Both the position numbers and the translations under genes were made by a program. This document shows positions 11,483 to 26,400 of a stretch of DNA of 64,000 nucleotides, in pieces. The DNA is from Bolinopsis microptera. Lineage: Eukaryota > Ctenophora > Tentaculata > Lobata > Bolinopsidae. The notes below the pieces were generated by a model, which did not search any database, had not been told where the DNA came from, and was given only the letters and a program-made list of their open reading frames with translations. The stretch's first letter is position 1. Every line of letters begins with the position of its first letter. The stretch is from assembly GCF_026151205.1 (NCBI RefSeq), contig NC_087075.1:3260359-3324358 (forward strand), written 5' to 3'.

Positions 11483-14400
11483 GTAAGTGCTGGTTTTAAA
11501 TCAATATAATGCAAGAGACACTGTCATATACTGCAATCTGCGTTTTTCTTTTTCAAACATAGTATTCCAATAAACTTTAGTTTTTCTCGTAAATTTGCTA
11601 AACCAATTAATTCACAACTTACCAAAATAATAAATAATAAATATTCATCGAAGAACTGGTGAGTATGTAAATTAGCGCCTCGATATCAATTGATATGGTT
11701 AAATTTATCAATCGCTTGTTGATAATCAGTTGATATGGTAATTGAATCGCTTGTTGATAATCACTAACTGTCGCATTTGCAGATTTGGACGGAGCCTCAG
11801 ACGCGAACTATGAATCTACAGTGGAGTGTGCCTCCCCACTTATAGAAGTAGACGGGTTATGTAGTAAGTATGCCTTCTTCTCTTTCTCATTGTTTTACGT
11901 CGCCAAACTAATAATCAAGTATCTCAGTTTCTACGCATAATACTGATGTTTATCCTTTCTTTAACACCACGTGTTCTCTAATTAACACCACGTGTTCTCG
12001 CAGAGGAGTGCTCAGCTGGAACCTACATCGGCACCTCAGACTGTATTGACTGTCCGATTGGTACCTACACAGACACAGTCAGTCAATCCTCCTGTACTGC
12101 CTGTGGAGGTGGTACCAGCACAATGAGTATCGGCTCCACCGCCTCCAGTGACTGCATAGGTTAGTTATATCGACTGGTTCAGGGTATTTGTTTAGGTTCA
12201 TTACTAATTATTCAGTATTGTCCACAAATGACTTTTCTTTAATAACTAAATCACCATATTTCTGCTGCATTATAGTAAAACAACACGTGACCTCCCTTTT
12301 CAGCCATATGCACGGTCCCCACTGCAACCTTCTCGAGCAGTATGTATCCACTTGCTGGAACTAACGTGGCAACTGGTACCACAATTACCACATTCTGCCA
12401 GAATGAGTACTATATCGATGGTCAGAGTACTAAAACGGAAGCCTGCAGCACCACACCTACTAGTTGTAGTAGTAAGTGATTTTACATATTGTCTTTTAAA
12501 CCTTGGTTACAAATGATTACCAATGGTTACTAACGATTACTATTGATAACTTATGGTTACTAATGGTTACTAATGGTTACTAATGGTTACTAATGGTTAC
12601 TAATGAATCTTCTCACAGAGGTGACAACAACAATTGGACAGAGCGGCTACTTCACAGCTGGATCTAACGTCCAGCTGACTTGTACTGTAGTTACTGGTGA
12701 TACTCTTACCTTAAACGATCCGTCTAAATGCTCTTGGACCGAAGGAGGCATTGCCATTCCCAATTCCGGCGGGGCCTCGTTTAGGTATGTCAATAATCTT
12801 AATGACAGTTAATTTAGGCACTCTAATTCTTTAGAATCACGCACTGCTGGTAATTGCCAGGAACTTGAAATTCAGGGTCTTATTTAACCTCTCTCAGTGC
12901 TCACACTACTGCTGCTAACACGTACGAGTGTGTGCAGACATTATCTGGAGTGACCTCCAGTAGCGCAGGTATCTACGCTTGTTCTGCTGTTATTGCCTCC
13001 AGAACTGAAAGTGCCATCTCAACTGCTACCCTCAATGTTCTGAGTAAGTTTATTGTCTCTTAGTTTATAATGTTGCACTGATCAGTGCTAGAAGTAACTT
13101 GTTGTAAGATTAGTAGTCTCATTGCTTCCTCATTAATATGTTTCTAATAAAGCATTTCAGCTAACTGACACTCTACTTCAGCTCTCACATACGACACGGC
13201 ACAAGTAGTAGATATCCTAGGAGTATCTATTCAGTTAACGTGTACAGCAACCATGCCAGCCCCTCTTAGCGCTATACTTACCTTCGAGTGGGAGAGAGAT
13301 GGAACCTTAGTTACATCAGGTGAGTTGTCAGGTGGTGTGATGTCATGTCAGGTGGTGTGACGTCATGTCAGGTGGTGTGACGTCATGTCAGGTGGTGTGA
13401 CGTCATGTCAGGTGGTGTGACGTCATGTCAGGTGGTGTGACGTCATTTCAGGTGGTGTGAGATTAAGAAATTGTTTGCAGGAGACTCTGGTCTAATAGTC
13501 AATATATTTAGAACTAGAACAATCATACCAAGTTGACTTCGTTGGGACACTTAAGTCATTGATTACAAAATGTTTCCTTGTGTTTGAGTTAAACAACTTT
13601 TAAAACAGGTGTGATCTCTGACTCATACGGAACAACACGTGACAGTGTGTTGACTCTATCTCCCCTGGCAAGTACTGACACTGCAAAGTACAAGTGTTTC
13701 GCTACCTACAGTAACATCGGAGTCCTGGAGTCTTCAGAAAAACAAGTCGTCGCTGTCTGTAAGTTTGTGTGTTTACTTTACCTTTTCAGTAGTTGTTATT
13801 TATATTTATCAAACTTTATAATTTATCCAAAAAGCATTGGGATGCTCACAAACCTTAATTTGAAGCTTTCCTTGTTTTTCGCGTTCTCATCAGTGATATC
13901 ATTTCTTATTCGGAAATGTAAATCTACTTACTTGAAAAAAAACGCCAGTCCCGCGGATACGGAAAATCGATTTACCCACACAACGAGCTTGCAAAGGAGT
14001 TTTGACATTTTTGAGTCCCACTAGGTGTCTTCTGACTTTACAATGTCCCATATCACCCTAACTAGGCAGTCATTATTCCTATGTGCCAACTGATAGATCT
14101 ATTTCAAGTCGTTCCAGAATATTTCAGATTGTTTCCGATGATCTTCTGCAGAAGATCATCGGAAACAATCTGAAATATATATACGAGATCATCATGATGA
14201 TCTCGTATATTTCCAATATTGGAAATATGCGAAATCATCAGAAGATCATCGGTAAATCGGGGTTTTTTTCGACGGATCTGTCTGTTATACTATTAGTAGG
14301 GGTTGTAATAAGTTGTGGTTCTGAATGTTGGGGTTTATAATTCAAATATTTGCAGATATCGCGTCGCCTATACCTAACAGACAAGCAGTAGCAGCAACCA

Positions 14401-17400
14401 GTATTACCCTTACCTGTATAACGTACGGTACAGCTCAGACCATCACTTGGACTACACCTCAAGGATCAAATGGTGGCTCACAAACAAGCTCCTCCACTAC
14501 TGACGGCGTCAAAACGTAAGGAGAGAGCCTTTTCTTTCTGTTTTAGGCCTACTTTGTGTTTACGCGCGCCTATTAAACGTTGGAAATAATTATAATTATC
14601 ATCGCAAAGTGCGAATCTACGTCATAAGAAAGGCTCGCGCAGGAAAGTCGGTAAACGTCAATGAAATTTGTCTACCAATATCTTGTGGGTACTTGTGAGA
14701 CTGGAAATAGCGAACAATAATGATTTACTTATCTTTCCAAACGACCTAGTTCAATTTAATAAACTTTTTCTTTACTAAATATGAAACCACAGATAATATA
14801 AATAATTATGTCTACTTTTATTCTCCAGACAATTATTTCATAAATCAATTCTACTTATCACCTCATCAAACACTTTTCAGTGATGATGATCACAATAAAT
14901 TCCTTTTTAAATTTATTATCTTGTTATATCTCTTCCACAATATTATATATTATATGTAATTATAAACTCTTTTCCTTAAGATGGCACATTCGAGTTTTTG
15001 TATAATAATATGGCGAGGATACGGTATAAGTCACTTTTTGCTTCCCTATATTCAACATATTGACGCTTCTTAACTACTCATTTTAACGAACGCGCTAGTG
15101 TAAGCTAGTAGCTAATGTTTGTAACACTAACACCAGAGCATCCTAATAACTTAATTATTTACTTGATTACTTAATTCATTAACTACTTAATTACTCAATT
15201 ACTTTATTACTTATTTACTTAATTACTTAATTACTTAATTACTTAATTACTTAATTACTTAATTACTTAATCACTTAATTACTTAATTACTTAATTACTT
15301 AATTACTTAATTACTCAATTACTTAATTACTTAATTACTTAATTATTTAATTATTTAATTACTTAATTACTTAATTACTTAATTACTTAATTACTTAATT
15401 ACTTAATTACTTAATTACTTGATTACTTAATTACTTAATTACTTAATTACTTAATTACTTAATTACTTAATCACTTATTCAGCTTGACGAACGAGCTAGT
15501 GTTAGCAAATGTTGATAGCGCTACCTACGACGGAGCGTATACCTGTGTTGTAGTCAATGCTGGTAAAACTGTCACTTCATCCGGCAACTTAAACGTTTAC
15601 GGTAAGTTGGGCTATTCCACACATATTGACACTGTCATGTGTGATGAACATTTTTTGGCAACCGCTCTTTTATAAAAATTGTTTCTTTTTTCAACATGGT
15701 CACATTTTTATGTGAAACACCCTGTAAATCCATCATGAGTATTTTGCTGAGCTTATTTTTCTTAAAACTCAGATACATTTCAGCGGATGGTTGGCGGTCC
15801 ACACAGTCAGATATTGTTGGAGTTGTGGGTAGCGACATCGTATTGACTCTTAATGCAGATACTAACGGACCCGATGCAACAACTTACGATTCAATAATAT
15901 GGTACCACGACGGTAAAGGGATACATTCTGGTGAGTCACTACACATACTTTACCATTGCAGATATTGCAGATATTGCAGATATTGCAGATATTGCAGATA
16001 TTGCAGATATTTCAGATATTGCAGATATTGCAGATATTGCAGATATTTCAGATATTTCAGATATTGCAGATATTGAAGATATTGCAGATATTGCAGATAT
16101 TGCAGATATTGCAGATATTGCAGATATTGCAGATACTTTATCGCTATTTAGTCAAAATTGACTAGTAGTTTAATCAAAGTGTCTGACAAAAACTACTAGA
16201 AACTTGTTTATTGGAACTATTTCATAAAGTATAAATTTATCTAATGCCTGTTATTATTATTTTCTTGAGTCTTTGAAATGAGTTAGTAAGTGATGAGTTA
16301 GCAGGTGATATATTGGAGTTGATAGATAAAGTTAGTAGTTGATATCATGGGTTGGTTAGTACTTTAGTAAAGTTGATAGATGAAGTTAACAGTTGAAAGC
16401 TGAGCATGTTTGAATCCTTAATACTGAACCTTAATACACAGTACCCTCTCCAGGTATTGTAAACCAAGCCAGCACACCTACGGCTGCTTATACCACTACT
16501 AGTCTCACTTTATCCTCCGTCATTATCTCTGATACTGGTAAGAAATTCAACCTTAACTTACATTATTGTTAACTGGTCAAACAAAACGAATTTTTCAGTT
16601 GAACCAATCAAGGAGAAAACGGTCTATAACAAGTTAAAATAAAACGGTTATTCACGAGGAAAGTAATGAAGTTAGCTTGTTAACCACTGTACTATTCTCA
16701 GGTTATTATTGGTGCGTCATTACCTACGGTGATATTGGAGCCATAACCTCTGACACCACCAGAGTCTTCATAGAAGGTTTGTGTAATTTTATTGTTTAAA
16801 TTCAATTATCATCCATTCTTAATCTTTTATTTTTCTTATTTTTCTCTGATTGCTAAAAAGTAATTTGATATCAGACATATGTAGAGTTTTGGGGAGTCGA
16901 TATAAGTTTGCAGACAATAATCTAAATCCTCTGCAGGAGTAATATCACACCCGGTCCACACTGCGGGGGACCTAGGAGAATCTGTGACCTTCACTGCAGT
17001 ATTCACTGGAAAAACCACCACGCCAGCTCCCACCTGGGCAAAAAAGGCTCTTACCACCGGAGCCTTATCGGATCCTAACATCCCCAGATCAACAATAACC
17101 CAAACTTATGACTCAGCCACCCTCAGCTGGACCTCCAAACTTGTTATATCAACTCTGGAAACGGCTGATGAGGCTGCGTACGCGTGTAAGATAATCTACG
17201 TCAGTTCAGTTCATATGGAGATGACAACTGATGCTGCGCTATCTGTCTTCCGTAAGTCATTGTCCTTTTATCTTGTGATACTTAGTTCTAGCAAAACATC
17301 TTCTAACTTTGATTTCATCTGTTGTAAATTGAAACGTGGATATCATTTAATAACACAATCGTTTTTTCAGACGCGGCAGTAGAACCCGCGTACGGGTTTG

Positions 17401-20400
17401 TGGGTAGTTCTTTAACACTGACAGCCAAGATAACGGCTAATGAGGAGGCGACCAACATCGTGTGGTTCAAAAACAGCGCCCATATGACTGATGTAATTTT
17501 AGCTGAAACTATGGGATTTTTAAATCAGTTTCCTATTATATAATTCCAGTAACTAGTCTCACTTTACTATTTTTAATTTATAATTTCAGTAACTATAGTC
17601 TCAGTTTCCTATATAATTTTAGATAGATTTTGCTTTTAAGATTATACGAGGTGGCCCATTAAATCATCTTGAAAAAATGTGTCCTAAACTATTCTAATTT
17701 TCAGACGATAAACAACGTCTATGACGTCGGAACAGGAGTCACAACTTCTGAGATCGTATTCGGGTCTGCGGTCTCCGCTGGAGACATCACCACCTACAAG
17801 GTCACCGCAGTGCTCGACATCGCCAAGATCATCGTTCAGTCCCCTGAGATAACTCTCAGCCAGATTAGTGAGTAATTTCCCTATCTCATATTCAATAAAG
17901 CGAACTATACGGGCTAATCTCTATTATACTTAATGTTTTCTATACCTGTTTATCTGGAGAACTAACCACGTGATATACCTGTTTAGTGTTTATCTGGAGA
18001 ACTAACCACGTGATATACCTGTTTATCTGGAGAACTAACCACGTGATATACCTGTTTATCTGGAGAACTAACCACGTGATATACCTGTTTATCTAGAGAA
18101 CTAACCACGTGATATACCTGTTTATCTGGAGAACTAACCACGTGATATACCTGTTTATCTGGAGAACTAACCACGTGATATACCTGTTTATATGGAGAAC
18201 TAACCACGTGATATACCTGTTTATCTGGAGAACTAACCACGTGATATACCTGTTTATCTGGAGAACTAACCACGTGATATACCTGTTTATCTGGAGAACT
18301 AACCTCGTGATATACCTGTTTATCTGGAGAACTAACCACGTGATATACCTGTTTATCTGGAGAACTAACCACGTGATATACATGTTTATCTGGAGAACTA
18401 ACCACGTGATATACCTGTTTATCTGGAGAACTAACCACGTGATATACCTGTTTATATAGAGAGCTAACCAAGTGATATACCTGTTTATCTGGAGAACTAA
18501 CCACGTGATATACCTGTTTATCTGGAGAACTAACCACGTGATATACCTGTTTATCTGGAGAACTAACCACGTGACATACCTGTTTATCTAGAGAACTAAC
18601 CACGTGACATTCAGCTATAACTGAGAACCCGACGGGAGGAGATTACATTGTGGGTGGTCAGGGTACCCTCACCTGCAAGTTCGGACCTTCCACTGTCTCC
18701 ACATTTGCTACCCCGACCATCAAATGGGTCAGAACCACTGACAACTTCGAATTTGCCGGGTTAGTGCTCCTTCATTAAGGTGTTTGAAATACTGACATTC
18801 ACTTAATTGGCATTATAATACATAGTAGTATAGCAGTATTTCTCAACAATTAGTGGCCTATTTTTTAGTATTCCTCAACAATTAGTGACTTATTCATGGT
18901 TCCACATCAGAACAATAGAGGACACGTTTGATAACTCGGTCTACACCTCACTGATGAAAATATTCCCGGCTGCTGTTGGTGACGCGGGGATCTGGAAGTG
19001 CGTTGTGACCCTCCAGGACTTTACTGGATCTATTGAGAGTTCTACTGCTACTGTTACTGTATCAGGTGAGCGGTTAATTGTACTGGCCAGCTTTTATTAC
19101 GATTTATCACGATTTAACTCAGACAGATTGTTAAGGTACCAACTTTTGGTTATCGAATCCACGTACAGATGTACACAGGAGACAATCTACCATTGTTTTT
19201 TGTTAAAATAGTTGTATCTACAATATCACCGTTATCCTGCTCTATAACTCTATAACTCCACTACAACTCCACTTCTAGTTACGATCAGACGTTTCTAAGC
19301 GTATTTATTAATAATAGAAACTGACTGCCGTTTAGAGCTCGGGACGTTCTTCAAACACTTCTAATGTTAAATATTTAAAACCCGTCAGTGCACTTTAACA
19401 ACAAGTCTAGTCGTCATGGTAACGCCCTGAAGTTTGTAGAAAGTGTTCACTATAGCTCTGCTTGACACTATGCCATCGTGATATGTTGTTACTTGTTACG
19501 CCAACTTCTATGCTCATGGGAAATTATATCAGCATTAGAGTTGAAAAATTGCGGTGAAATCACTAAATAATTCACAACGAGCATACTCTTGTTTGTATTT
19601 TGCCGTCATAATATTATAATTTGGCCACCCTGCACAACTTTCTCGCCCAACTATGGCATTTTTGCAAACGACATGCATTTAATATTGAAATAATAAAATT
19701 ATGGCAAAGTTATACAGCTACATGAGGCGTTAGACTCATTATGATGGGTCGGGCTAGAAACCTCAACTAAACTTAAAAATCTGCTTACAAAACAAAACAA
19801 GCAATATGGGGCGGTTATCATGTGCAATATTCAGAACAGTTTAATTAAATTTTAAATGACTTGGGTAGTCAATCGCAATGTTTATCAAATGAAATTTGGT
19901 GCTCCAAGGCAAGCTTAACTATCTGCTGATGGATAAAAGCGTGAAGCAAAGCTGTAGGAAACTGAACCCCCCCCCCCCCCTAGATACCCCCCCCCCCACT
20001 ACAGTAATACCCCGATTTACCGCGGTGTTTGGGAGAAAGGAAAAAGCCGCGGTAAATCGGGGTTTTTGGTAAATCGGGTTTTGATTGTTTACATTATGCA
20101 TATTAAGCCCTATTTGGGGGAAGGAAATGGCCATGGTAAAGCGAGGCTTGCGGTAAAACGGAGTGAGACTTAATAATTGGGAGATTTTAATCGCTAACTT
20201 GTCATGCTCTGAAGCAAGAGTTCAATTATGATATCCGTTAGCTTACCTTAGTTGTATTATAGTAGACTGTTACCTCTTCCCAAAAGTAGAGCCTCCCTTT
20301 AAGTTCATGGATGATTTGCACTATGATAAGCTGTAACAGAGAACAACCTAAATTAAACCCCTCATTCTCAACTTAACGAAACTTTAAACTGAACAAACCC

Positions 20401-23400
20401 CCCACTAGATAAACCCCCACTAAATTAACCCCCACTAAATAAACCCCCGCTAAATAAACCCCCGCCAGATAAACCCCCCACTAGATAAACCCCCCACTAG
20501 ATAAAACCCCACTTAATAAACCCACCACTAAATAAACCCACCACTAAATAAACCCCCGCCAGATAAACCCCCCACTAGATAATCCCTCATCTAGATAAAC
20601 CCCCCACTAGATAACCCCACACTAAATAAACCCCCACTAAATAAACCCCCACTAAATAAACCCCCACTAAATAACCCCCACTAAATAAACCCCCACTAAA
20701 TAACCCCCACTAAATAAACCCCCACTAAATAACCCCCACTAAATAAACCCCCACTAAATAAACCCCCACTAAATAAACCCCCACTAAATAACCCCCACTA
20801 AATAAACCCCCACTAAATAACCCTCACTAAATAAACCCCCACTAGATAAACCCCCCACTAGATAACCCCACACTAAATAAACCCCCACTAAATAACCCCC
20901 ACTAAATAAACCCCCGCCAGATAAACCCCCCACTAGATAACCCCACACTAAATAAACCCCCACTAAATAAACCCCCCACTAGATAAACCCCCACTAAATA
21001 AACCCCCACTGAATAACCCCCACTAAATAAACCCCCACTAAATAAACCCCCACTAAATAACCCCCACTAAATAAACCCCCACTAAATAAACCCCCACTAG
21101 ATAACCCCACACTAAATAAACCCCCACTAAATAAACCCCCACTAAATAAACCCCCACTAAATAAACCCCCACTAAATAAACCCCCACTAAATAAACCCCC
21201 CACTAGATAACCCCACACTAAATAAACCCCCACTAAATAAACCCCCACTAAATAAACCCCCACTAAATAAACCCCCCACTAAATAAACCCCCCACTAGAT
21301 AACCCCCCACTAAATAAACCCCCACTAAATAACCCCCACTAAATAACCCCCACTAGATAACCCCCCACTAGATAAACCCCCCACTAAATAAACCCCCCAC
21401 TAGATAAACCCCCCACTAGATAAACCCCCACTGAATAACCCCCCACTAAATAAACCCCCACTAAATAACCCCCCACTAAATAAACCCCCCACTAGATAAC
21501 CCCCCACTAGATAAACCCCCCACTAGATAACCCCCCACTAGATAAACCCCCCACTAGATAAACCCCCCACTAGATAAACCCCCCACTAGATAAACCCCCC
21601 ACTAGATAAACCCCCCACTAGATAAACCCCCCACTAGATAACCCCCCACTAGATAACCCCCCACTAAATAAACCCCCCACTAGATAAACCCCCCACTAGA
21701 TAAACCCCCCACTAGATAAACCCCCCACTAGATAAACCCCCCCACTAGATAAACCCCCCACTAGATAACCCCCCACTAGATAAACCCCCACTAGATAACC
21801 CCCCACTAAATAAACCCCCCACTAAATAAACCCTCACTAAATAAACCCCCCGCCAGGAATAATCACATCGCCGACCTCTGACAATGTCGTACAAGGAGCT
21901 CTTGTAACCTTATCCTGTGTTGCCTCCACCCTGACAGAGCCGACTGTGGTCTGGAAAGAAGGACTTAGCTCCGAAAATACAGTAACAGCTGGATCGGGAA
22001 CCTCCATAACTAACACTTACTCTGGCACTTCCTTCACCAGGTGACTATTAATTTTCATGTTGTTAATTTTATCTTATATATCTTAAATCTTTTCAAACAA
22101 TACATGATTTTACAGAAATGAATGAATCTAAATAAACCCAGATATACATTATACAACGAGGAATCCGATCTATCCCCAGTTAACAGTGCAAAATTGTGCA
22201 GTAATGAATACCACACCCGCAATAAGATTGGACCGTTGACAGCGTTAACGTTGTTAACGTTGTTAACGTTGTTAAAGTTGTTAACGTTGTTAAAGTTGTT
22301 AAAGTTGTTAACGTTGTTAACGTTGTTAACGTTGTTAACGTTGTTAACGTTGTTAACGTTGTTAACGTTGTTAAAGTTGTTAACGTTGTTAAAGTTGTTA
22401 AAGTTGTTAACGTTGTTAACGTTGTTAACGTTGTTAACGTTGTTAACGTTGTTAACGTTGTTAACGTTGTTAACGTTGTTGACGTTGTTGACGTTGTTAA
22501 CGTTGTTGACGTTGTTAACGTTGTTAACGTTGTTAACGTTGTGAACGTTGTTAACGTTGTTAACGTTGTTAACGTTGTTAACGTTGTTATTTCTTTTAAA
22601 GATCCCACGTGCACCACTCTCAACTTCCTGAAATGTTCCACTAACAAAGAAATCAACTTTATCCTTATTTCAGCGTGTTGATATTTCAATACACTGTGTC
22701 CACTACAGACACTTACGCGTGTGAAGTAACGGATTCCTCCACCACCTACACGTCTTCAAAGGCCAACTTCACCCCCCTCGGTTAGTACTCTTTCACCACC
22801 TACACATCTTCAAAAGCCAACCTCATCCCCCTCGGTTAGTACTCTTCCACCACCTACACATCTTCACAAGCCAACCGCATCCCCCTCGGTTAGTACTCTT
22901 CCACCACCTACACATCTTCACAAGCCAACCTCATCTCCCTCGGTTAGTACTCTTCCACCACCTACACATCTTCACAAGCCAACCTCACCCCCCGGTTAGT
23001 ACTCTTCCACCACCTACACATCTTCACAAGCCAACCTCATCTCCCTCGGTTAGTACTCTTCCACCACCTACACATCTTCACAAGCCAACCTCATCCCCCT
23101 CGGTTAGTACACTTCCACCACCTACACATCTTCACAAGCCAACCTCATCTCCCTCGGTTAGTACTCTTTCACCACCTACACATCTTCACAAGCCAACCTC
23201 ATCCCCCTCGGTTAGTACACTTCCACCACCTACACATCTTCACAAGCCAACCTCATCTCCCTCGGTTAGTACTCTTTCACCACCTACACATCTTCACAAG
23301 CCAACCTCACCCCCTCGGTTAGTACTCTTCCACCACCTACACATCTTCACAAGCCAACCTATCCCCCTCGGTTAGTACACAATTTTTTTATTACTCAGAA

Positions 23401-26400
23401 CTGTAAGTATTATTACTTGGAACTGTTAATATCATTACTTGGAACTGTAAGTATTATTACTTGGAACTGTAAGTATTATTACTTGGAACTGTAAGTGTTA
23501 TTACTTGGAACTGTAAGTGTTATTACTTGGAGCTGTAAGTATTATAACTTGGAGATGTAAGTGTTATTACTTGGAACTGTAAGTGTTATTACTTGGAGCT
23601 GTAAGTGTTATTACTTGGAACTGTAAGTATTATTACTTGGAACTGTTAATATTATTACTTGGAACTGTAAGTATTATTACTTGGAACTGTAAGTGTTATT
23701 ACTTGGAACTGTAAGTGTTATTACTTGGAACTGTAAGTGTTATTACTTGGAGCTGTAAGTGTTATTACTAGGAGCTGTAAGTGTTATTACTTGGAACTGT
23801 AAGTATTATTACTTGAAACTGTAAGTGTTATTACTTGGAACTGTTAATATTATTACTTGGAACTGTAAGTATTATTACTTGGAACTATAAGTATTATTAC
23901 TTGGAACTGTAAGTATTATTACTTGGAATTGTAAGTATTATTACTTAAATTTAACACTTCCACTTCCAGTGATCACGAGTCAGCCTGCGGCTGTGATAGC
24001 AAAGTCCGGTGACTCCCAAGCAGGTCCTATTTCTTGCACCGCCTCCGATCACAGCTCCCTTACTATTTCCTGGTTTAAGGTAGGTCCATTTATCCTCTGG
24101 ATTTGATTCCATGTTTGATTCTATGTTTTATTCTATGTTTGATTCTGTGTTGTTTGCATAATTTAGGTATTGGCGACGCCAATAACTAAATTGACATTAC
24201 AAAGCAAGCGTTGTTATAGTTGCTATAGTTACTAGTTGCTATAGTTAATGGTTGCTATAGTTACTAGTTCCTATAGTTACTAATTGGTATAGTTACTAGT
24301 TGCTATAGTTACTAGTTGTTATAGTAACCTATGATGAGAAGTTCGTACGGTACGTACTTTTCAAAGTGGCTGTACCGTACGTACTAATAAATTTTTAAAA
24401 AAGTACGATAGATGGGACTTTTGTGACAAAATAATAACAGGAACACTTGAAATGGCGCTACGGGCACCTAAACTTATGTCGCTGCATTTGTATTTCCATC
24501 ATTAAAATAGTATGACTGTACGTACTCCTATTGAGTATAATTGCAGTTATTCAAATTAATTTATTGTCTTAAAAATTATTCAATTCGACTTTAGCATTCG
24601 ATGGCACTAAAATCATGATTTGAAAATTGCATATATACCTGCCAATTTTACAACAATAAAAAATAAAGTAAAAAACGGACACCATTTTAAGAAAAATTTC
24701 GTTCTTTAAACTTTAAGTGGTTGTACGGTACGTACTAATAAAAACTTCTTACCGTACGTACTTTAAGCCGGGTACGGTACGTACTTCTCATCTTAGATAT
24801 TAACTGGTTGCTATAGTTACTAGTTGCTATAGTTACTAGTTGCTATAGTTACTAGTTGCTATAGTTACTAGTTGCTATAGTTACTAGTTGCTATAGTTAC
24901 TAGTTGCTATAGTTACTAATTGCTATAGTTACTAGTTGCTATAGTTATTAATTGCTATAGTAACAAGCGTTACCAGTTTTGCTAGTGGATTACCAATATT
25001 TCGGTAATACAAGTTTGAGTTGAAGGCAGTTCTAGAGTAGTACTCATGCCGTACAGTCATCGTTCTGCCTCCGTCGTCATTAAATTGTGCGACATTTTCA
25101 GGGAAACATTTCAATGAAAGAAAAGTATATCTATAATCTAAACCCAGTTAAATTTACTCTCTTTTGTTAAATTTAATCTTTTCTGTTACATTTACTCTCT
25201 TTTGTCACTAGAACTTTATTTTCTATTATTTAGAAAACATGCAAGATAGATAACGGTTACTACTTACTAGTTGCTATAGTTACAAGATAGATAACAGTTC
25301 CTCTCTCACAGGGAAGTACTGAACTGACGGATACTAATAAATACTCCTTCTCGTCCACTTCCGGTGTAGGAGAAATGACGGTGATAAACGATGTGAATAT
25401 AGGTAAACAGATAAACAGTCTGACAATGTAATGCCACGTGTCAAGTGTGCAGTGTCACGTGCAATGCCACGTGTCTAGTGTTCACCTTCCCACCAGTCAT
25501 CTTGTTTTTTGTTCTGAAACTCGGTGCTTTTAAATTTAATGCCTTGATGATGCAGATTGTTGATATGTTTATCATTCTATTATTACCTTATTACATATTA
25601 TATGTAATAAATTAATACCTATTTGTAATATACATTAATACATTTATATTAATTAAATAAAAAACAGTCTCTCCTCCACCTATCAATTATTACAATTTTT
25701 TATTTTAAATATATAAAAATAATGTGGTATTCACTAGTTATAGTTACTATTTGATATTATAGTTACTAGTTGCTATAGTTACTAGTTGTTATAGTTACTA
25801 GTTTAAATGTATAATGAGGTATTTTTATCACATCTCCTCAGACGATGCAGGTGACTACTACTGCAAGGCAGAGTACGCACAGAATGGGAACTTCAACGGG
25901 GGTAGCGTTACCTCTAACTCCGCAACTCTCGATATTATCAGTACGTTATCTTATAACTTTATAAGCTCTAAAGGTAAAATGACGTTTAAATCTAACTATT
26001 ATTACATTCATTGCCAAATATAAACCAAATAATTCAAGACTAAAAGTAAAAACTAAGAATAACATGCATTTTTCCAGGCATTGTTGACGAACCGTCTGAA
26101 CTAAGAAAATACTTCAATACCGCAATATTCAATACAGCGTACTCTCTTCCTCCGTGTGTTGCAATTGGGCCCAAAGAGGCTGACACAGCTACCTGGTAAA
26201 TATGAAGCGAACATTTTGTAACATTTTCCCAGTTTCCTAATAAAGTCCCTGTCTTAATGTCTCGAGTATTATAATTAAAGATAACTGGATTTGTTTACAG
26301 GACTTCCTATGCAGATATGACCGCAACCACTTCCACCAAGACGTATGATCCTAACACCAAAAAGACCACGACCACTCTATCGTGGGCATCTATACCGGTA

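Noticed and set aside
15955-16165. Exon made of the ATTGCAGAT repeat (Ala-Asp-Ile repeat)
   Set aside because: Open in frame with acceptor-like TTGCAG, but no donor follows and the neighbouring exons 11 and 12 already join in phase.
17983-18603. 206-codon reverse-strand open frame with an 11-residue repeat
   Set aside because: The 33-bp unit is a multiple of three without a stop on that strand; it lies in an intron next to true exons on the other strand.
17958-18612. Regular 33-bp repeats as a CRISPR array
   Set aside because: There are no unique spacers between repeats, and the genome is eukaryotic.
20395-21855. Telomere-like DNA from the C-rich repeat
   Set aside because: The unit is 15-16 bp with two variants, lies inside an intron and does not match known telomere units.
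22180-22689. Open frames of Leu-Thr or Thr-Leu repeats on both strands
   Set aside because: Produced by the 9-bp GTTAACGTT repeat between exons 19 and 20.
22781-23375. Alternative donors that extend exon 20 by 18 codons each
   Set aside because: Read-through of the first donor meets TAG in frame at once.
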